Origin: Dromiciops gliroides
Taxonomy: Eukaryota; Chordata; Mammalia; Microbiotheria; Microbiotheriidae
Reading direction: 5' to 3'
DNA length: 64,000 bases
Assembly (NCBI RefSeq): GCF_019393635.1
Contig: NC_057861.1
Location: 81,227,327-81,291,326 of the forward strand
The notes beneath the pieces were generated by a model that was not told the DNA's origin, ran no database searches, and saw only the letters and a program-made list of their open reading frames with translations. Below are positions 31,661 to 42,410 of the stretch, piece by piece. The position numbers were made by a program, and so were the translations under genes. The stretch's first letter is position 1. Each line of letters starts with the position of its first letter.

Positions 31661-31782
31661 CATCAGAAATTTAATTTGTGTTTTGAATTGAATTGAACTG
31701 AATTGACAGGGAAAAATATAAAAGGTGAGAGAGCCCTCAGGAACTATTTCCTTCTCATTGTCTCCATTCTATCTGTCTCCAG

Positions 31783-32009
31783 AATATCCATTTTATAACA
31801 ATGCCAAAGTGACCCGTTCCTGTTCTTACAACTGTGTGGCTACAGACCCTGATACCATCGGTCTTGCCCACCCTGTTTCCTGCTGCTACAGAGACCTCTG
31901 CAACACAGATAGCGCCACAGGAGATGGGACCAAGCCCAGCGCCCTGCTAAGACTCACAGTCCTTGCCAGTTTCCTCTGCCTGATATCCTTATTGGGGATG
32001 GTCCCATAG
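31783..32009 (+). CDS. SLURP1: SLURP1 exon 3 (LU finger 3 plus GPI-like tail, stop)
   Basis: Acceptor TCTCCAG ends at 31782; stop TAG at 32007-32009. It encodes residues 58-132: EYPF, then VTRSCSYNCVATDPDTIG and CCYRDLCN, closely matching human SLURP1. Cysteines 71, 75, 91, 92 and 97 complete the LU domain, and Asn98 is the conserved residue after the last cysteine. Unlike human SLURP1, which ends a few residues after that Asn, the frame stays open for 34 more residues: a Ser/Gly/Asp/Thr-rich linker (99-111), then a hydrophobic segment (112-131). This is the layout of a GPI-attachment signal. No frameshift is needed. Whether the protein is anchored or secreted is inference. Confidence 0.92.
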
Positions 32010-32274
32010 GTATCTGGGTTGTCTATTCAGGACCCTTCATAATCATGATATATTCTTTGCTCCTCACTCCCCTAACCCCCAACCTGGATCCATGCAGTGG
32101 GATGCACGGATATGCAAAGTCATCTTTCGCTTGCTATTGTGGTGAGATGCGTCTCCTACCCATGGCTCACTCTGGAGAACAATCTTCCATCCTTTTATGA
32201 CCCACCCAGCAGTGCCTTCCTCAGGAGGAAGAGGGCATTTTGGAAATTTGACAAAGGGAATGGAACAGTCTTTG

Positions 32275-32280
32275 AATAAA
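32275..32280 (+). terminator. SLURP1: SLURP1 polyadenylation signal AATAAA
   Basis: Canonical AATAAA in TTTGAATAAACATATG, 266 nt after the stop codon. It is the first such hexamer downstream of the SLURP1 coding region, giving a short single 3'UTR. The UTR itself looks free of SINEs. Confidence 0.7.
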
Positions 32281-32654
32281 CATATGACACAGCCAATTTC
32301 TGTAGAAACCACATCCTACCCAAGAAGCCTAGGGACTTCCCTAGGAAAGAGGACACTCAAGCTCTGTCCTGGGTCTGAGGGAAGAAATGTGATCCCTGAT
32401 CTGAGAAATGAACTCGCCCCCTGAAGGGAAGCCAGTGGTCCTCAGGGTAAGGAGACACATCTCTTCCCTTTAGGGAACTTCTAGCACGGGGTTTGGGGTG
32501 GGGGGGTAGGGAGGGAGGTGGTGGGAGGCGAGGTGGGGAGTCCCTGACCCCAGGGGCCCCATTTGAGAAAAGGCAGAGACTAGGAGAAGAAAAAAAGGAA
32601 GAAGGATAAAAAGTCAGAGAGACAGGTAAAGACACACCCTGAGACACCCACTTA

Positions 32655-32679
32655 TAACAGAGAGGGAGAGGGAGAGGGA

Positions 32680-32749
<70 letters not shown>

Positions 32750-32750
32750 G
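32655..32750 (+). repeat. (AG)n microsatellite downstream of SLURP1
   Basis: GGGAGA units then about 32 AG units. Confidence 0.97.
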
Positions 32751-32869
32751 AGATAGCAGAAAGAGCGACAGAGACAGAGACATAGAGAAATATGGACATA
32801 TAAAGACAGGGCCATTCAGTTAGTTTATTCAACAAATGTTGATGTCCTTACCAAAGGCTGTCTCCTTAC

Positions 32870-32950
32870 CACTCAGGTGACCTTGGGCAAGTGATTTCAC
32901 CTCACAGGTCTCAGTTTCCTCATCCATTAAATGGGGGACTTGACCCCATG
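32870..32950 (+). mobile_element. MIR fragment
   Basis: GTGACCTTGGGCAAGTGATT, TCTCAGTTTCCTCATCC. Confidence 0.6.
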
Positions 32951-33361
32951 ACCTCTAGATCGATGACCCCAAGGCCTGTGCTTGGTGTTGAGGGAGTGAG
33001 GCAATTTTGACCAGTCAGGAGCCCTGGCTTTACAGAGCTCTGAGTCTAGAAAGAAATAGATTTCCCCCAAACACAAAGTGTTAAGAGAGGTCTGAGGGGA
33101 AAGGTCATTGCTAAAGAAGGAAAAAGCAAGACCCTCAGGAATATGGCTCAGGCAAAGGCAGAAACAGACAAGAGATACACTCAAAAGGGGAGAGACTGGA
33201 GAGACCCAAAGGAATGAATGTACAGAGACACAAAAGACAGTAGAGAGAAGCCAAGGTCTCTGGGGATTCTCAGCCCTCATCCTGAGCCATTATCTTTGAA
33301 TGTTTCCTTTTCCCATCACTTCTCTGCTTCTTCTACCGCCTTCCCACCTCCCTTCCTTAAC

Positions 33362-33389
33362 ACAGACACAGACACAGACACAGACACAG

Positions 33390-33435
<46 letters not shown>
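33362..33435 (+). repeat. (CAGACA)n(CA)n microsatellite
   Basis: CAGACA hexamers passing into a CA run that abuts a MAR1 SINE. Confidence 0.95.
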
Positions 33436-33437
<2 letters not shown>

Positions 33438-33692
33438 TGTTGTTGAGTCATTTCGGTCATGCCTAACTCTTTGTGACCCCATCTGGGGTTTTCTTGGCAA
33501 AGATACTGGCGTGGTTTGCCACTGCCTTCTCCAGCTTATTTTACAGATGAGGAAATTGAGGCAAACAGGGTTAAGTGACTTGCCTAGGGTCACACAGCTG
33601 CTAAGTATCTGAGGCTGGATTTTCAAATCAGGAAGAGGAATCTACTTGACTCTAGGCCCTGCACTCTATCCACAGCTCCACCTAGCTGTCCA
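33436..33692 (-). mobile_element. MAR1-type SINE
   Basis: Antisense: TTGTGACCCCATCTGGGGTT, TTCTCCAGCTTATTTTACAG, core, head to CACCTAGCTGTCC. Confidence 0.9.
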
Positions 33693-33840
33693 TACACACA
33701 TATATATATATATGCATATATGTGTGTATGCATATACACATGTATGTATATGTATATAAATGTGTGTATTTGTATGTATTTGTAACTTTTTGTTTTTTAA
33801 TTCATTTATTCATTCACTCATTCATTCATTCATTCATTTT
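33693..33840 (+). repeat. TA/TG-rich tract and (ATTC)n
   Basis: CACATATATATA and GTATGTATAT units, then CATTCATTCATT near 33808-33838. Confidence 0.85.
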
Positions 33841-34500
33841 GCTTATTTATCTTTTATCCTAGAGGCCTATTTGTTTTGTAATGAATTCCCCAGGACAGAT
33901 CTGGCCCATGATCCTGAGGCCTGGGCACTAATACTGGTTTAATCACTTTCTATTCTTGCCCTTCTCAGGCCTCCCAGGCCTTCTTCTATCCCTTTCCCCA
34001 CCCCACCCCACCCCAGCCAAGCCTTCTGGGACACCAAGTCTCTAATCCTCAAAATTTGCATCATTGGCCCTGTCTTTCCCTGACCTGGGAGTCTGGAGAC
34101 CTGTGCAAACCTGGAAGCACTATATACATTTTGTACTGTCAGCCCTCCCCCTCCCCCCCCCCCCACTGCTTATCACTCCATATCTCCATCCCAGACCCAG
34201 AGTCTCAGGGACTCACAGAATCATAGGACCCCAGAGGTCATCTAGTTCAATCAGATTTGGGGGGAATAGAGGAAGCTTCATTCTGAGGAGGCTGGCGGTA
34301 TAGTAGCAAGAGTCCTGGACTTGGAGCCTGAACATATGTGGACTTCTCATTTCCCCTACTTGCACTCACCTGAACAATCTAGGAACTCTAATGTCTAATG
34401 CCACCCATTCCTTAGTGGAATTGAAGTTAAACCCCTCTCAAGCACACAGGTTTACAAGGCCTAAAACATGAATGTGTTTATTTAGAGAATAAAGAAAACA
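33841..34500. other. Unique DNA, no gene seen
   Basis: (CCCCA)n near 34000-34015 and a C run at 34153-34164. A CR1-like start (ACAGAATCATAGGACCCCAG) lies at about 34215-34250. Confidence 0.35.
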
Positions 34501-34504
34501 AACA

Positions 34505-34651
34505 GGGGGCAGTTAGGTGGCGCAGTGGATAGAGCACCAGCCCTGGAGTCAGGAGTACCTGAGTTCAAATCCGGCCTCAGACACTTAACACTAGCTGTGT
34601 GACCCTGGGCAAGTCACTTAACCCCAATTGCCTCACTGAAAAAAAAAAGAA
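34505..34651 (+). mobile_element. WSINE1-like SINE
   Basis: Complete; duplication GAAAACAAACAG at both ends. Confidence 0.95.
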
Positions 34652-34879
34652 GAAAACAAACAGGACTCATCTATCAGAGGCAATCACACATTCTTGAGCA
34701 CTCAGTCACTTATAATATTGCCTTGATCAGAGTTCCTGCTGAATGCCCTGGGGGTATGTGGTGGTGGTGGGAGGGCAGCAATGAGGGTAGTGGGAGGGGG
34801 GCTGGTCTTCCCTTGAGCATTTCTCAAAGCTTTCACTAACAGAAGGTGCCAATTTCTGCTTCCTATCATTTTCCCAGCC

Positions 34880-36160
34880 CCTAACTCCACACCCCACCCC
34901 CCCAGTTGTTTCCCCTAGGTAGTTTCAGTGGTCCATGCTTCCTGAAGTTATCTCTAGCTTCCAGAAGATGGAAGACATTCTTCTCCCTCACAGGACCAGC
35001 TTTGTCTCTGGGTCTCACCTCAAAAACACAGCTCTGGGTGCCTCTCTTTGAATAGCCTTCTCTTGTGCTGGGCCCCCAGGGTCTCCCACAAAAGAGGTTT
35101 CCCAGAGTTATAGGAGCCACCTCAATTTAATCTCAATCAACCCAAGGGTGATTATCCACTCCTGCCTTGACTCAAACTTAAACATGAAGTCAAAACCCTA
35201 TAGGGCTGGCATGACTTACATGGCTAACACTTAGCTGGTTGAGATTGTCACAGTGTTCAACTTGACACTGGTCAGAAGACCGATCAATGGACTGGTATCC
35301 ATCCATGTCTAAAACAGTTTCAGATGCTTGGACTTAGAACTTCTTAGTGAGGCCCACTCCAAAGCTGAGAATTCCAACTCCTGGATGGTATAATCAGTCT
35401 TATTATCAGAGTTCCAGGCAGGTGAGTGTAAGAGTCTTTGAGTAGCTAGAGCTCTCCTGGTACAAGGCTATTCCCAAGATATCAATCTTGGCATCACTAT
35501 GTAACACAAAAGGCTTACTTAAAAGGGTGAAGGCCAATCCCTTGCATGAATGAGGCAATTAATTAGATCCTTAAAGGCTTGGTCACATTGCCCATCCCAG
35601 CAGTCTCTAAAAAGGTACCAAGGATCAATTCTAAGATATTCCTTTCATCTAAGACACTCTTTCTGAATTTCCTATATGTACTTGTGGTTGTTCTCCCTAC
35701 TATATACACATACATGTGGCCCAGCACCTGGCACACAGTAGGTGCTCAATAAATGCTTGTTCACTTGACACAACTTGACATGCACTGAAAGGTTTCACAA
35801 TGAGGACATAGTTTTTCATAAATCTCTGTCAATAACCACAAATTCCCAGAAATAGAATTCATTCACAATAATTCTTTAAATTTATCCAGGTAACAAGTGC
35901 TTCTTTTTTCTCAAGGTCAATACTCCCTCTCTGCTAAGGTCACCCAAATACGTGACCCATAAAATATTAGAAAAACTAATACTTGTTAAGCCACAGTTTT
36001 AGGCCCATGGCATCAAACCAATAAAAAGCTCTCAGGTGTTTCTCATGTTCATCCAATGCCTTCTGAAATACAGTGGGATATTTCAGATTGCTCAACACCT
36101 CCAAGTAGTTTGTAACCCTTGCCATTTATCCAATGAACCACTGAAAAGTTGTGTGTGCAT
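34880..36160 (-). mobile_element. Decayed Ty3/gypsy-like pol (RT to RNase H)
   Basis: Minus strand, several frames. Towards 36060 there is DEHEKHLRA and MGLKLW; about 35950, YFMGHVFG; about 35840, FLGICGY (cf. FLGF.GYYR); about 35600, CDQAFKDL; about 35500, PFVLHSDA and LGIALYQE; about 35370, YTIQELEFSALEWA. This is the RT thumb/connection then RNase H order of Ty3/gypsy elements. Stops and frameshifts break it throughout. An L2 tail (35715-35775) is inserted. Mammalian genomes are known to hold old gypsy elements (MamGyp); which family this is cannot be settled here. Confidence 0.72.
35715..35775 (+). mobile_element. L2 3' end inside gypsy relic
   Basis: CACCTGGCACACAGTAGGTG, CTCAATAAATGCTTGTTC. 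Confidence 0.65.
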
Positions 36161-36518
36161 ACCATTGGAAAAGGAAATTAGAAGAGAACTTTATTGCTAG
36201 GAGGAGAGTAATGATAGAAATGATTGAAAAAGACTAAATAGTTTTAACTACTTGAAATTAAAAGGAAAAAAAAAACCTTTTGCCTTAAAATCAATGGGTC
36301 CATGATAAGCATAAAAGATATTGCCTGGGGCAGGGTAAATTGCATCAGATATCTCTAATGAGGTGTGATAGTCAAGAGATACAGGGAACTAACAGTAATG
36401 ACTTGCTCATTGCTATTAAAAGTTGGGCCAGCTTCTCTGAGATAATTTTGGCACAGTTGAAAGCTTATGTACTGATGTCTATTGTATTACTGTGACCATT
36501 ATGATTATGGAAGCTGAC

Positions 36519-36581
36519 ATGAACTCAGGTCCTCCTGAATCCAGGGCTGGTGCTTTATCCACTGTGCCACCCAGCTACCCC
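36519..36581 (-). mobile_element. WSINE1-like SINE, head only
   Basis: TGAACTCAGGTCCTCCTGAA to CACCCAGCTACCCC; core and tail absent. Confidence 0.85.
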
Positions 36582-36839
36582 ACAACCCTTCCTTTAACCC
36601 TGCCTTCCCTTAGGATGTACCTAGTCCACATGCATCACAATACTATTGAAAGGATAGGTCTGGGTTCTTCCTCCATATTTAGTACCGTGTTCTTTCAATC
36701 TCTTTAGGGCTCAGTAGATCTGTGTGAACCATGAGTTTTTCTCTGTGTCCTAGTGAGATTAAGTGTCTGATTCATCCTCCCCTCCCCTTTAGATGAGGTT
36801 CATCTTTCTTAATTTATCTGTTGTTAGTTCCTTTTTCTG

Positions 36840-36994
36840 TTTTTTTTTTTGTTTTTTTGGTGAGGCAATTGGGGTTAAGTGACTTGCCTAGGGTCACACA
36901 GCTAGTAAGTGTTAAGTGTCTGAGGCCGGATTTGAACTCAGGTCCTCCTGACTCCAGGGCCGGTGCTCTATCCACTGTGCCACCTAGCTGCCCC
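36840..36994 (-). mobile_element. WSINE1-like SINE
   Basis: Complete; perfect 15-bp duplication TAGTTCCTTTTTCTG (36825-36839, 36995-37009). Confidence 0.96.
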
Positions 36995-37009
36995 TAGTTC
37001 CTTTTTCTG

Positions 37010-37746
37010 AAGGGGTATTAGGGAGTAGGTGCAGTGGCACAAAGGTGATATGATTGATTCTCTTTTAGAACAAAGGACAAATAATAACAGAGGGTCTCAG
37101 AGAAGAGCAGACCTCCTTCTGGGCCCTAACATGAGCATCTCCTCATTGGTCAGTATCTCTTTCTGGTGATATTTTTTCAATATATGTGGTTGCCTGGAGG
37201 GAACCAAAGGATGGTCAAATCTTTCACTGAAGAATTAATCCTTCCCTTGTCCGACCCCTGCATGATCTCTCTATTTGAGTCTAGTCTGGGAATTAATAAG
37301 CAGAAAGTTACAGCTCCGGTAAGTGAAAGAAGCCTGGAACATGGCAAAACAAAGGCTTCCTCAGTGAAGCAATAAAGACACAGAACAAGGGGAAATTATC
37401 TGATTCCTCTTCGGGTATGCCTGAATACCCACCATGAAAGGGCTCTCCTCTCAGATGAACCTCATAGCCATTAAGGCAAAAGACTATTCAGCTACTTCAG
37501 GTAGGCCCCAAGGGTACAATTCCAAGAGTTGACTTCCTTGTTCCTTTCACTTGAGTTTGCTTAGTCCTGGGGGGAGAAGACTTAACCGAGATCCAAAAGG
37601 AAGCGATCACAGTCCAAATGCATTTATCCAGATCTGCCTTATCTTGGTGCATCTCAGAGTGCTTCCTCTAGCCCCTGACTGCTTTCTTTGTGCATAAATA
37701 TCAGCTCTTCTTCCCCAGTCAGGCTGGCCTGTCCTGAGTAGGGGCC
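37010..37746. other. Unclassified DNA beside LTR copy A
   Basis: May be retroviral internal or flanking sequence; no pol, gag or env motif recognised. Confidence 0.3.
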
Positions 37747-38267
37747 TGTGAGAACTATCACTCCAATAACTTCTGAAACTCAGCACTGGTAATGTGTCAA
37801 AGTCTCGAGAATGGGCCATCCCTTGTCCATCTAGTGGGTGACCACCAAAATGGAGGCTCGCAGGCCTTTTATCTCCTAGTCCCTTATGCGGATGGCCCCT
37901 TCCCTTTTTCACCATTATTTTGATTACTCAAGGGTTAAAATCTACGTGCAAAAACTAGCTAATCAGAAGGCAGTATTTCTTAGCCAATGGCGGGGAGGGA
38001 GGGTGATACAGGGACAATTCTTCAATTCTGGACACAGCTCAGGAGCAGATCTAATTGTGACCAGCCCAGGGTTTCCCTGAATCATGTGATTTTGTTTGCT
38101 GGAGGAGGGGGGTGGGGGGTGGGGAGGAGAAGCAGACCTTTTTCTTTAAACAGGTCCAGATTGAAAGGAGACCAATCCCCATTTCCTCACAGGACCTGTT
38201 CCTGCTATTCAGACAGCTATAACTGCTATGAGACCCATTCCTCATCTATAATCCTTCTAGCTTGACA
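37747..38267 (-). mobile_element. ERV LTR copy A
   Basis: It begins TGTGAGAAC and ends CTTGACA (plus-strand reading). Sequence CTAGCTAATCAGAAGGCAG and the block TGATTACTCAAGGGTTA match the LTR at 40150-40601 in reverse orientation. A minus-strand GATAAAAGG resembles a TATA box. No target duplication was found, so the ends are approximate. Confidence 0.65.
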
Positions 38268-38457
38268 ATGGTTCGTACACTTTATGGTAACTGTGCCATT
38301 AATCACAGTTCTCTGAGGTATATGCTCCAGCCTCTGCACAAAGCTGGAATTCTTCTTCCCTCTTTTCTAATGAATCACTATTAACAACTTGAGGATCCTC
38401 TTTGCTCTCTATATGAACACTCTCCCCAAAGTATCAATCCAGAACCTATAGACATTT

Positions 38458-38626
38458 TTTTTGGTTTTGTTTTTGTTTGTTTGTTTTTGGTGGGGCAATG
38501 AGGGTTAAGTGATTTACCCAGGGTCACACAGCTACTAAGTGTCAAGTGTCTGAGGCTCGATTTGAACTCAGGTCCTCCTGAATCCAGGGCCAGTGCTTTA
38601 TCCAACTGTGCCACCTAGCTGCCCCC
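38458..38626 (-). mobile_element. WSINE1-like SINE
   Basis: Complete; duplication AACCTATAGACATTT on both sides. Confidence 0.95.
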
Positions 38627-38829
38627 AACCTATAGACATTTAATTACAGTAGCAAAGGGTTTCCCCTTTAGCCTGACAATACCATGTCAGTAAGCTCATA
38701 TCCCCCCAAAATCAAAGAAACAATATAAAGAAATGTCATTTCTTACAATAAAAATGTTTTTAGCCACTTGTTATAGCAAAGAACTGGAATATGGCTGGGG
38801 TGGGGTGGATAGGGAAGGGAGAATGCACA

Positions 38830-39180
38830 TGTGAGAAACCCCATTTAAAAATTTCTGGGACTCAGTGTTGGAGAAGTATGATAGGCTTTTATTTATATTC
38901 AGGGCCAGCTCCCTAATGGAAATGGCTGTGAGTGAGATTTGGGAATCCTTTTATCTCTTAACCCGGCTGGCCCCTCCCTTCTTCTTCAGTTACAATCTTT
39001 GAGCCCAGACACTGTCGCCAAACAATAGCCAATCAGAATGCAGTATAGTCAAAGGGGCAGCCCTTTAAACTCCTCCCCCACATGACCCTTCTTTCTCCCA
39101 GCTGAAATTCACTTCCCAGACATTAATTGTTCCCCAGACAACTTCAATCAGCTTTTGAGGAGGGCCCATATTTTCCCACA
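38830..39180 (-). mobile_element. ERV LTR copy C
   Basis: TGTGAGAAA at the left and TTTCCCACA at the right; flanks GCACA / GCACG give a 5-bp near-duplication. It shares AGCCAATCAGAATGCAGTAT with copies A and B. The minus strand has AGATAAAAGG (TATA-like) and AATAAA in TATAAATAAAAGCC. Probably a solo LTR. Confidence 0.65.
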
Positions 39181-39184
39181 GCAC

Positions 39185-39480
39185 GTAAATTAGGGATTTG
39201 CTGAACAAACTATAGTATATGAATGTAATAGAATATTATTGCATGGTAAGAAATGACAAAAAGGATGGTTTCAGAGAAACCTGGTGCAGAATGAAGAGAC
39301 CAGAACCAGGAGAACAATTCATGTAATAAAAACATTGTAAAGAAAAACAACCTTCAAAGATTTAAGAACTCTTGAGGCCAGAGGACTGATAATAAAGCAC
39401 ACTACCCAGTTCCTGCAAATTTAAGCTGAAAAATAAGATATACATTTTAAGTCACAGCCAATATGGAGATTTTTTTTGTT
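39185..39480 (+). mobile_element. LINE (L1-type) 3' fragment
   Basis: GAATGTAATAGAATATTATT, GAGAAACCTGG and AGGAGAACAATTCATGTAAT: sense ORF2 end and 3'UTR, 5'-truncated. Confidence 0.6.
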
Positions 39481-39591
39481 TGATTATGCATATTTATCCT
39501 AAGTTTTCTTTGTCTTTTTTTTTTCTTTTTTCTGGGCTGTGGGCTTTGGAAAGGAGGGAACAAGGTAGTGGTAGAATTGTAAAAGGAAAAG

Positions 39592-39722
<131 letters not shown>

Positions 39723-39784
39723 CAGAAGATGGAAAGGTGAGAGGGAGTAAGGGAGCTGGGAAGGAAGGAAGGACAGAGAAACAT

Positions 39785-40149
39785 TTTTTTTAAATGAATA
39801 GAAAAGAATGGAAGGAAGACCAGAAAAAAATCATGGATAAGCAGGGAAGTTTTGAAAGTTAAATATTGAATTTATTATGTATTTCAAAGAAAAGCAAATT
39901 TCCAGTGTTTAGAAATGTCACGTACAATCTTGTTTTTCTGTTTTACTGTGTATGTGGAAATGTTCGTTTTATTTGGTTTTAAGTTCATTTTTTTTTCAAA
40001 ATATCATAGAAAAGAAAAAGAATGATTAAACAAATTATGTTACCTGAATGAAATCTTGCTTCACAATAAGAAGCAATGAATATGAAGAATTCAAGGAAAT
40101 ATGAGAAGACTTATATGAACTGATATAGAGTAGTGAGAAAATGAGTAAT
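39785..40149 (+). mobile_element. LINE 3' tail debris
   Basis: Phrases such as TCTTGTTTTTCTGTTTTACT and a following GAACTGATATAGAGTAGTGA occur at the ends of LINE fragments elsewhere in the window (52380-52480, 50990-51030). Confidence 0.4.
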
Positions 40150-40601
40150 TGTCTCCTCTCAATGAGGATATAACAGTCACTCATACTCCTCCTGACCTGT
40201 TTTTAGGACAAAGGTCTCAGATCCCCTCCTCCCATTCTGGCTAACAAAATCACAGGGTTCAAGGAGCCCTAGTACCAATAAGGGCTGCTCCTGAGTTGTG
40301 TCCATATAAGGAAGGATAAGGTCCACTCCTGAGTTATGCCCATATAAAGAAGAACTGAATAGGGATGGGAATACTGCATTCTGATTAGCTAGTTTTTGCA
40401 TGTAGATTGTAACCCTTGAGTAATCAGACCAATGATGAAAAAGGGGAGGGACTAGGGTTTAAAACAGGGCCTTCAAGCCCCCATTCTTTGTACCCACTAG
40501 CTGCACACTAGGGTACTTTCTCACGAGAAGGAAATAAATGAGCCTTTGTCACATCACTGATGAGTTCCTGAGAATTATTGAGAAGACTGTTTCCCCTCAC
40601 A
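40150..40601 (+). mobile_element. ERV LTR copy B
   Basis: Plus-oriented: starts TGTCTCCTC and ends CCCCTCACA, with TATA-like GTTTAAAAC (40457-40465) and AATAAA (about 40534). GCATTCTGATTAGCTAGTTT and TAACCCTTGAGTAATCAG match copy A inverted. No gag/pol is attached. Confidence 0.65.
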
Positions 40602-40789
40602 AGAGTGAAGTAAGCACAAACAGGAAGACTTTAAACACACTGACTACAACAATTTAAATGTAAAAAAGGAGAAGCACAAAGAGGAGGAGGCAGAGAAGAA
40701 AGAGAGGACCCAAAACTCTATCATCATAATGGCCAAACTTGCTGTTGGAAAAGAGATAAAACAATGCACCTTCCTCCCATCTTTATAGT

Positions 40790-40828
<39 letters not shown>

Positions 40829-40990
40829 CAGAGGCGGGGGGGGGGGCGGGGAGGGGGTTGTGGATGTGAAATGTTTCATATATTGTTAGATTGTTGATGT
40901 GGTGGCTACTTTTGCTGAACTCTAAAAATGTTATTGTAGGAAATGGCTCTCTTGGTAGGGGAAGGGGAAAGGTAATTTTAGGAAATTAAA
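40602..40990 (+). mobile_element. LINE 3' debris with (TG)n and G-rich run
   Basis: A-rich, LINE-tail-like sequence with a (TG)18 tract (40791-40827) followed by a run of G (40836-40858). Confidence 0.4.
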
Positions 40991-41487
40991 GTGATTCTAA
41001 ACAAAAAGATATCAATTTTTAAAAATGAGATCATAGCAGATACTCTCTAAGGCCCCTTCCCATTCTAAAACCTATGATCTTCTGATCAAACAACCACTGC
41101 TGCTATTAGGTAAGGCATGGATAGACTCATGGATTCCTACCCTCTGATTAGGCTCTGCTCTCCTTTCCATCTTGACTAACTTTCACTGTAAGGTCACTCA
41201 TTGAAGGGCTAGTTGTCAAGAAGGTGCCCTATGCTAGAATACATACAATGGGACTGAGAGTTGGGGTCAGGGTGTGCTGGAGCCAGCTCACACAGGCATA
41301 TGGGAATTGATGGTTAAATCTTCAGTGGAGCATTCCTCCTTCAGAAATCAGCAAATGCCTCTTTTCCTTCCTCTCCTCCTTTACATCACAGCAATAATAC
41401 ATTGCTATAGTCATTGTGTATGTTTTCCTGCTAAATTCACTCTGACTATATATCAGAGTATGATTTATTATTTTGTTGATTCTAGAC

Positions 41488-41675
41488 CAAAGCTTCTTAA
41501 ACTGTGGGTTGTGACTTCTGTGGGGGTTCCATAACTGAATGTGGGGATCCTCAAAAATCTGGCAACAGTAAAAAGGTTAAGTTATACCTATTTTATATAC
41601 CCTTATACCTGGGGTTGCATAAAAATTTCTTGAGTGAAAAGGAGTCTCGAATGGGAAAAGTTTAAGAAGCCCTTG
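41488..41675. mobile_element. Second copy of the hAT-type MITE
   Basis: Same internal phrases as 12966-13145 (CATAACTGAATGTGGGG, CTATTTTATA, GAGTGAAAAGG) and inverted ends CAAAGCTTCTTAAACT / AGTTTAAGAAGCCCTTG. Flanks TTCTAGAC and TCTAGATT share six bases, an eroded 8-bp duplication. Confidence 0.8.
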
Positions 41676-41689
41676 TCTAGATTTAGATT

Positions 41690-41830
41690 AATGGATGTTA
41701 ATAATGCAGATTAAACTTAAAAGTGTGTTCCATGCTAATGCATTGTTGGTGGAGTTGTGAACTGATCCAAGCCTTTTGGAGAGCAACTTGGAACTATGCC
41801 CAAAGGACTTTAAAACCACTTACCATCTCC
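41690..41830 (+). mobile_element. L1 fragment
   Basis: AATGCATTGTTGGTGGAGTT, GGAACTATGCCCAAAGGACT: sense L1 ORF2 end. Confidence 0.65.
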
Positions 41831-41929
41831 CACAGCAGAGGAGGGGAGAGAGGGAGGGAGAGAATTTGGAACTCTGTGTGAACTTGGACAGATCACTTGA
41901 TTCTGTTTTCCTCTTCTACAAGGTATATG

Positions 41930-41972
41930 GCGGGGGGGGGGGGGGGGAGGGGGGGAGGGGGGGGGAGGAGAC
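41930..41972 (+). repeat. Poly(G) tract
   Basis: About 40 nt almost entirely G, broken by single A bases; four or more G runs, so a quadruplex is likely. Confidence 0.97.
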
Positions 41973-42179
41973 AACAATGTCCAGACCACCTGCCTCACAG
42001 GTTCTAATACAGAAAGGCATCCCTGAGGCTAAATAAAATGTTGGATTGGGACTAGATTTATCTGAGGGTTGAGTATATCTCCTCCCTCAAACTAAAGGCT
42101 CCTCGAAGATAAAGGCTCTATCTTCAGCCCTGAAACAAGATAATGGGCTTTTTTCCCCTCAGGGAAGTAGAGAGGGAAT

Positions 42180-42410
42180 ATGCCTTAATATGGTACACAC
42201 TATGTGACAAGCGCTTACAAATATTTTCTCATTTGATTCTCCTAACAATTCTGAGAGGGAAGTGCTATTATTATATCCATTTTACAGTTGAGGAAACTGA
42301 GGCAGGCAGAGGTTAAGTGACTTGCCCAGGGTCACACAGGTAGTAACTGTCTGAGATGAGATTTGAACTCTTGGCTCTTCTTGACCCAAGCCCCAGAACC
42401 CTGCACTGTT
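42180..42410 (-). mobile_element. MIR/THER1 SINE
   Basis: CCATTTTACAGTTGAGGAAA, GAGGTTAAGTGACTTGCCCA, GATTTGAACTCTTGGCTC. Confidence 0.75.

Noticed and set aside
32357-32835. Leu/Ser-rich minus frames
   Set aside because: Translation of the (AG)n microsatellite.
33362-33435. Short direct repeats resembling an array with spacers
   Set aside because: Simple CAGACA/CA microsatellite; CRISPR arrays are not expected in a vertebrate genome.
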